A program made the translations under genes and the position numbers. The notes below the pieces were generated by a model, which had not been told where the DNA came from, made no database searches, and was given only the letters and a program-made list of their open reading frames with translations. A stretch of 10,125 bases of DNA from Mageeibacillus sp. UBA1193 (GTDB taxonomy: Bacteria > Bacillota > Clostridia > Saccharofermentanales > Saccharofermentanaceae), in contig DBYF01000100.1 of the NCBI GenBank assembly GCA_002310155.1, positions 37,047 to 47,171 of the forward strand, in the 5' to 3' direction. Below, piece by piece: positions 6,889 to 10,125 of the stretch. Each line of letters begins with the position of its first letter. Position 1 is the first letter of the stretch.

Positions 6889-6897
6889 TGTATAACA
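6889..6897 (-). promoter_or_regulatory. Probable hprK operon promoter (extended -10)
   Basis: On the minus strand TG-T-TATACA (6897-6889) is an extended -10 element. No good -35 is found 16-18 bp upstream. It would start transcripts near 6882, leaving a leader of about 30 nt before the hprK ATG. Confidence 0.5.
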
Positions 6898-6935
6898 AAA
6901 CTACGTAAAAAAGTACCTTTTCGGAGGAAAAGAAA

Positions 6936-7442
6936 ATGCATAATCTGATCATCCTAAGAGGCAATTCCGGCAGCGGGAAAACAACTGTAGCAAAAGAACT
7001 GCAGAATCTTTTCGGCGGCAATACCATGCTCATCTCGCAGGACATGGTCAGGCGGGAGATACTCAAGGTAAGTGATGGTAAAAGCACCTTGGCTTTGCCA
7101 CTTCTGAAAGAGTTGCTGCAGTACGGATATGGTCACAGTGAGGTCGTGATCCTCGAAGGGATCATGGTGGCTGACTGGTACCGCCCGCTCTTCGAACTGG
7201 CCGTCTCCCTGTACGGAGAAGATGTCTTCGCATACTACTTTGATCTACCGTTCGAAGAGACAGTAAAACGTCACAAGACCAGATCAAAGGCCGGTTCTTT
7301 CGGCGAAGAAGCAATGAAAGAATGGTGGGTCGAAAAAGACTACTCCGACGTTCTAAAAGAAACCAGGATCACCGAAGAACTGAGTAAAGAGCAGATCCTC
7401 CACATGATCCGGCAAACCATCTCCTCTCAAAACCGACATTGA
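6936..7442 (+). CDS. P-loop small-molecule kinase of unknown substrate (zeta-toxin/CPT-like)
   Basis: The 168-residue protein has a Walker A motif GNSGSGKTT (9-17), D36 in the SQDMVRR segment at the substrate-site position, and EG (74-75) after a hydrophobic strand. It also has the strand FDLPFEETVKRHKTR (102-116), a basic lid region in which Arg and Lys would contact phosphates, followed by EWW (129-131). This order is that of the compact P-loop kinases related to zeta toxin, chloramphenicol phosphotransferase and adenylylsulfate or uridine kinases. The substrate cannot be named. No antitoxin-like gene lies beside it, so a toxin-antitoxin role is not supported. The start has GGAGG eight bases upstream. 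It is the only plus-strand gene and diverges from hprK. The transcript probably runs through the 7504-7799 repeat array to the terminator at 7852-7889. Confidence 0.85.
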   Translation: MHNLIILRGNSGSGKTTVAKELQNLFGGNTMLISQDMVRREILKVSDGKSTLALPLLKELLQYGYGHSEVVILEGIMVADWYRPLFELAVSLYGEDVFAYYFDLPFEETVKRHKTRSKAGSFGEEAMKEWWVEKDYSDVLKETRITEELSKEQILHMIRQTISSQNRH

Positions 7443-7503
7443 ATCTGCCAAAAGGGGTTTTCTCAGAACTTACTTCATGCTCGATGGTGCGAGTGTGGCC
7501 GTC

Positions 7504-7799
7504 ATTTGACACTTTGAGTGAATAAAGATTCAGAATGACTAATGGGAATCTTTCATTGGTCATTTCTCTATAAAATCACACGCAAATGACCAATAAAACT
7601 CTTCTCAAAGCACTTTTCCAGCGCTATTGGTCATATTGTTTGACAATAATTGAAAAATGTCAAACGAAATGACCAATACAGCGCTTTTCGAGTGGAATCC
7701 GAGATTCTATTGGTCGTTTTTCTTCCCGAAGCCTGCCAAATGACTAACATCAACGACGGATTGGTCATTTCCGTATGAAAAGCACTTGTGATGACCAAT
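7504..7799. repeat. Dyad-symmetric array of 9-bp motifs in alternating orientation
   Basis: The 9-mer ATGACCAAT or its reverse complement ATTGGTCAT starts at 7535 (plus, one change), 7555 (minus), 7586 (plus), 7626 (minus), 7669 (plus), 7709 (minus, one change), 7740 (plus, two changes), 7760 (minus) and 7791 (plus). A degenerate minus copy (6 of 9) sits at 7504. Orientation alternates strictly. The start-to-start spacings are 31, 20, 31, 40, 43, 40, 31, 20, 31, a palindromic series centred on 7651.5. The array can be read as five hairpins: four of 40 bp (7504-7543, 7555-7594, 7709-7748, 7760-7799) and a central one of 52 bp. The sequences between motifs are largely unrelated across the dyad. 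Function unknown: structured 3' UTR, REPIN/MITE-like element, or protein-binding array. Confidence 0.85.
7625..7678. repeat. Central long hairpin of the array
   Basis: The outer arms TATTGGTCAT (7625-7634) and ATGACCAATA (7669-7678) and the inner arms GTTTGACA (7638-7645) and TGTCAAAC (7658-7665) combine into a 21-bp stem with one mismatch and one possible G-U pair, around a 12-nt loop. The hexamer CAGCGC flanks it directly on both sides (7619-7624 and 7679-7684) in the same orientation. Confidence 0.85.
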
Positions 7800-7851
7800 A
7801 GGTGCCGGCGCTAATCATCAGCGAAGTATGGCTCCTCAAAAATTTAAACGA

Positions 7852-7889
7852 AAAAGGAGTCATCTCATCGTTTTGAGATGACTCCTTTT
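7852..7889. terminator. Bidirectional terminator between the kinase and EF-G-like genes
   Basis: A perfect 16-bp stem (7852-7867 with 7874-7889, 6-nt loop) has A-rich and T-rich edges on both sides, so it can end transcripts from either strand. It lies between the converging kinase gene (plus) and EF-G-like gene (minus). The stem may be extended by AACGAAA/TTTCGTT at its base. Confidence 0.9.
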
Positions 7890-7914
7890 CATGTTTCGTT
7901 CAATTCGGTTGCAA

Positions 7915-9996
7915 TCACTCGTCGTCGGACAGGAATGCTTTTCTTGCCTCGATAACCTTCGCCTGAACATCGCCCGGAGCCTGCTCGTAGCGAGCGTGCT
8001 CGATGGTGTACCAGCCGCGGCCCTGTGTCATGGACTTAAGGTCTGTAGCGTAAGTAGCCATTTCGGATGTCGGAACTTCGCAGTTGATGACGGAACCTGT
8101 CTCGTCAGAATCGATACCCATGATGCGGCCACGACGCTTGTTCATGTCGCCCATGATATCACCCTGCTTATCCTCAGGAATGTGAACGGATACTGTGCTG
8201 ATAGGCTCAAGGAGAACCGGGTTAGCCGCAGCCATACCTGCCTTGAAAGCGAGGTTAGCAGCGATCTTAAACGCCATTTCCGAAGAGTCTACATCGTGGT
8301 AAGAACCATCGACGAGAGTAGCCTTGAGGTTAACTACCGGGAATGCACCGAGGATACCCTTCTTAACTGCATCCTGGAGACCCTTTTCAACTGCCGGGAA
8401 GAAGTTCTTCGGAACGGCACCGCCGAATACGTTCTCTTCGAATACGAGCTCTTCAGAATCTGTCGGCTCAAACTCGATCCATACGTCACCGTACTGACCG
8501 TGACCACCGGACTGTTTCTTATGCTTACCCTGAACCTTGACCTTCTTACGGATCGCTTCACGGTAAGGAACACGAGGCTCTTCGAGATCAGCATCTACGT
8601 TGAACTTACTCTTGAGCTTACTCTTCAGAACGGAGATCTCCTGCTCACCGAGACCGGAGATGACCATCTGCTTGGTCTCTGCGTTGTTAACTACTGTAAA
8701 TACCGGATCCTCATCCTTCAGCTTGTTAAGACCGGACATGATCTTATCTTCTTCACCTCTTGCCTTCGGGACGATACCCATGGAAAGACACGGTGTCGGG
8801 AAGTTGATCTTGGTCAGTGTTACGATACGGGACTTATCGCAGAGAGTATCGTTGGTCTGTGTGATAACGAGTTTCGCTACCGCACCGATATCACCGGCAA
8901 CGACCTTATCTGTCGGGATCTGCTTCTTACCTACCATGTAGAACAGACCGCCGAGGCGCTCTTCCTTCTCTTTAACTGCGTTGTATACAGTAGAGTTGCT
9001 CTTAAGAACACCCGCGTATACACGGAACAGGGAGATACGTCCTACGAACGGGTCAGCGATCGTCTTAAATACGAATGCTGCGAGCGGATCGTTCTCATTG
9101 CAGACGATAGTGAGCTTCTCACCATCCGGTGTCTCGCCCTCTTGCGGCGGCTTAGTAGAAGCCGGCGGAGTATCCTTGGAAAGGCAGTTCATCAGGAACT
9201 CAACGCCCCAGTTCTTATATGCGGATCCGCAGTAGATCGGGTGGAGTACACCATCAGCAAATCCGGCATGAACACCACGACGGAATTCATCCTCTGTGAA
9301 CGGCTCACCAGCGAAGTACTTCTCCATGAGCTCTTCGTCGCTCTCAGCAACTACTTCGTTGATCTTGTCCTGCAGTTCGATGACACGGTCTTCGAACTCT
9401 GCCGGAAGCGGTACTTCTGTCTGAGCGCCTGTCTTCTCATCGAGAGTAAACGCACGCTTATTCATAACGTCTACGATACCGGTCATCTTATCACCGGTCA
9501 TGATCGGAAGTGACAGCGGAATAACGCCTCTGCCATAGCGGTTCATCATACGGGAAACAACGCCCTCGAAGTCCGCATTCGGTTCGTCCATACGGTTCAG
9601 GAAGAAAAGGAACGGAACCTTTCTCTTATTAAGTAAGCGGATCGCCTTCTCAGAACCAACGGATGTACCGCCCTTGGCGCTGATAACTACGATCGCACTG
9701 CCTGCTACACGAATACCGGCCATCGTCTCACCGAGAAAATCGAAATCACCGGGGGTGTCGATGAGATTCATCTTCGTGTTCTTCCACTCACATGCCGCTA
9801 CGGATGTGTTAAGGGAAATCTGGCGCTTGATTTCTTCAGGATCAAAGTCCAGTGCGGTGTTTCCATCTGCGGAACGTCCGAGACGGTCGATCGCTTTACC
9901 GCAAAAGAGCATCGCTTCTGCAAGCGCAGTCTTACCAGATCCGCCATGGCCCAGTAACGCAATGTTACGGATCTTGTCTGCCGAATAATTGGTCAT
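7915..9996 (-). CDS. Elongation factor G-like GTPase (EF-G paralogue type)
   Basis: The 693-residue protein has all five EF-G domains. The GTPase domain has G1 GHGGSGKT (16-23), G3 DTPG (80-83), G4 NRMD (134-137) and G5 GSA (257-259). Domain II is about 300-390 and domain III about 400-475. Domain IV (about 478-600) has GGHGQYGDV and the tip loop SYHDVDSSE (565-573). Domain V follows. Canonical EF-G has GHIDAGKT in G1 and RGITI in switch I; here these are GHGGSGKT and RQISLNTSVA. This matches the EF-G-like (EF-G2) branch seen beside normal fusA in many Firmicutes. Its cellular role is not settled. The intact domain IV tip suggests it can still enter the ribosomal A site. The start has AGGAGG eight bases upstream. 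The gene stands alone with its own promoter and terminator. Confidence 0.93.
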   Translation of the reverse strand: MTNYSADKIRNIALLGHGGSGKTALAEAMLFCGKAIDRLGRSADGNTALDFDPEEIKRQISLNTSVAACEWKNTKMNLIDTPGDFDFLGETMAGIRVAGSAIVVISAKGGTSVGSEKAIRLLNKRKVPFLFFLNRMDEPNADFEGVVSRMMNRYGRGVIPLSLPIMTGDKMTGIVDVMNKRAFTLDEKTGAQTEVPLPAEFEDRVIELQDKINEVVAESDEELMEKYFAGEPFTEDEFRRGVHAGFADGVLHPIYCGSAYKNWGVEFLMNCLSKDTPPASTKPPQEGETPDGEKLTIVCNENDPLAAFVFKTIADPFVGRISLFRVYAGVLKSNSTVYNAVKEKEERLGGLFYMVGKKQIPTDKVVAGDIGAVAKLVITQTNDTLCDKSRIVTLTKINFPTPCLSMGIVPKARGEEDKIMSGLNKLKDEDPVFTVVNNAETKQMVISGLGEQEISVLKSKLKSKFNVDADLEEPRVPYREAIRKKVKVQGKHKKQSGGHGQYGDVWIEFEPTDSEELVFEENVFGGAVPKNFFPAVEKGLQDAVKKGILGAFPVVNLKATLVDGSYHDVDSSEMAFKIAANLAFKAGMAAANPVLLEPISTVSVHIPEDKQGDIMGDMNKRRGRIMGIDSDETGSVINCEVPTSEMATYATDLKSMTQGRGWYTIEHARYEQAPGDVQAKVIEARKAFLSDDE

Positions 9997-10031
9997 GTAT
10001 TCGTCCTCCTAATTTAAACTCTAATGGGACT

Positions 10032-10060
10032 ATTATAACCGATATCGGTATCAATATCCA
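10032..10060 (-). promoter_or_regulatory. Promoter of the EF-G-like gene with an operator-like palindrome
   Basis: On the minus strand TGGATA (10060-10055) and TATAAT (10037-10032) are 17 bp apart. The spacer contains the perfect 12-bp palindrome ACCGATATCGGT (10038-10049), which touches the -10. A dimeric repressor could bind it, but no regulator is identified. Confidence 0.65.
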
Positions 10061-10094
10061 CAAAAACTTTCATAAACCACGAAAGTTTTTTGTG
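10059..10094. terminator. Inverted repeat upstream of the EF-G-like promoter, possible terminator of an upstream gene
   Basis: CACAAAAACTTTC (10059-10071) and GAAAGTTTTTTGTG (10081-10094) pair over 13 bp with one bulged T and a 9-nt loop, and T-runs occur on both strands. The stem is AT-rich, so termination would be weak. It may end a gene beyond the right edge. Confidence 0.45.
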
Positions 10095-10125
10095 ATACTT
10101 AACGGCATTTTTCTTTGCGAATTAT

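Larger units (their letters stand above)
7443..7851. other. 409-bp non-coding interval carrying a symmetric repeat array
   Basis: No credible gene was found on either strand. The interval is filled from 7504 to 7799 by short inverted repeats (described separately). The remainder, 7443-7503 and 7800-7851, has only small possible hairpins. One 8-bp sequence (CTGCCAAA) occurs at 7445-7452 and again at 7733-7740. Confidence 0.8.

Noticed and set aside
6936..7442. Zeta toxin of a toxin-antitoxin pair
   Set aside because: The fold resembles that superfamily, but no epsilon-like or other antitoxin gene adjoins it, and the protein is shorter than typical zeta toxins.
7638..7665. Promoters at the TTGACA sequences inside the array
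   Set aside because: TTGACA occurs on both strands here because it is part of the central hairpin arms. No good -10 follows at 16-18 bp on either strand.
7504..7799. CRISPR array
   Set aside because: The repeats are only 9 bp, alternate in orientation and have unequal spacers; no cas genes are nearby.
7891..9513. Long plus-strand reading frame (540 codons) opposite the EF-G-like gene
   Set aside because: It is fully antisense to a clear EF-G-type gene, has no ribosome-binding site, a Cys/Leu/Arg-rich composition and no recognisable motif. It is a codon-bias shadow.

Overview
The window looks like chromosomal DNA of a low-to-mid GC Firmicute, most likely a member of the Clostridia. The evidence is a T-box leader, a PadR-controlled HAAS/DUF1700 membrane operon, an HprK with the ESGVGKSE P-loop signature, and a hprK-murB-rapZ-whiA gene cluster. 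This placement is inferred from gene content; no 16S gene or other definitive marker is present. Almost everything is on the minus strand; one small kinase gene is on the plus strand.

Layout from left to right. Positions 1-295 (minus) hold a T-box leader with its own promoter. It belongs to a gene beyond the left edge, and the candidate specifier UUC suggests a phenylalanine-related gene. Positions 341-2060 (minus) hold a compact three-gene operon: a PadR repressor, a HAAS/DUF1700 membrane protein and a small single-pass membrane protein. The genes are joined by ATGA overlaps and end in a hairpin terminator; a consensus promoter is bracketed by two matched inverted repeats that look like PadR operators. 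Positions 2115-2939 (minus) hold an unrecognised three-helix membrane protein with its own UUCG-loop terminator. Positions 3074-6852 (minus) hold hprK-murB-rapZ-whiA, reading from high to low coordinates and ending in a terminator. These genes link carbon catabolite control (HprK), peptidoglycan precursor synthesis (MurB), RapZ-type nucleotide/RNA regulation and WhiA. YvcK/MgfK, which often sits between rapZ and whiA in other Firmicutes, is absent here.

A divergent P-loop kinase gene of unknown substrate follows (6936-7442, plus), sharing an 83-bp promoter region with hprK. Positions 7443-7851 are non-coding and contain the most unusual structure in the window: nine or ten copies of a 9-bp motif (ATGACCAAT/ATTGGTCAT) in strictly alternating orientation. 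Their spacings read the same from both ends (31, 20, 31, 40, 43, 40, 31, 20, 31). A strong bidirectional terminator separates this array from a 693-aa EF-G-like GTPase (7915-9996, minus). That GTPase is a paralogue-type factor rather than canonical EF-G, judged by its P-loop and switch I. Its promoter contains a perfect 12-bp palindrome between the -35 and -10 elements.
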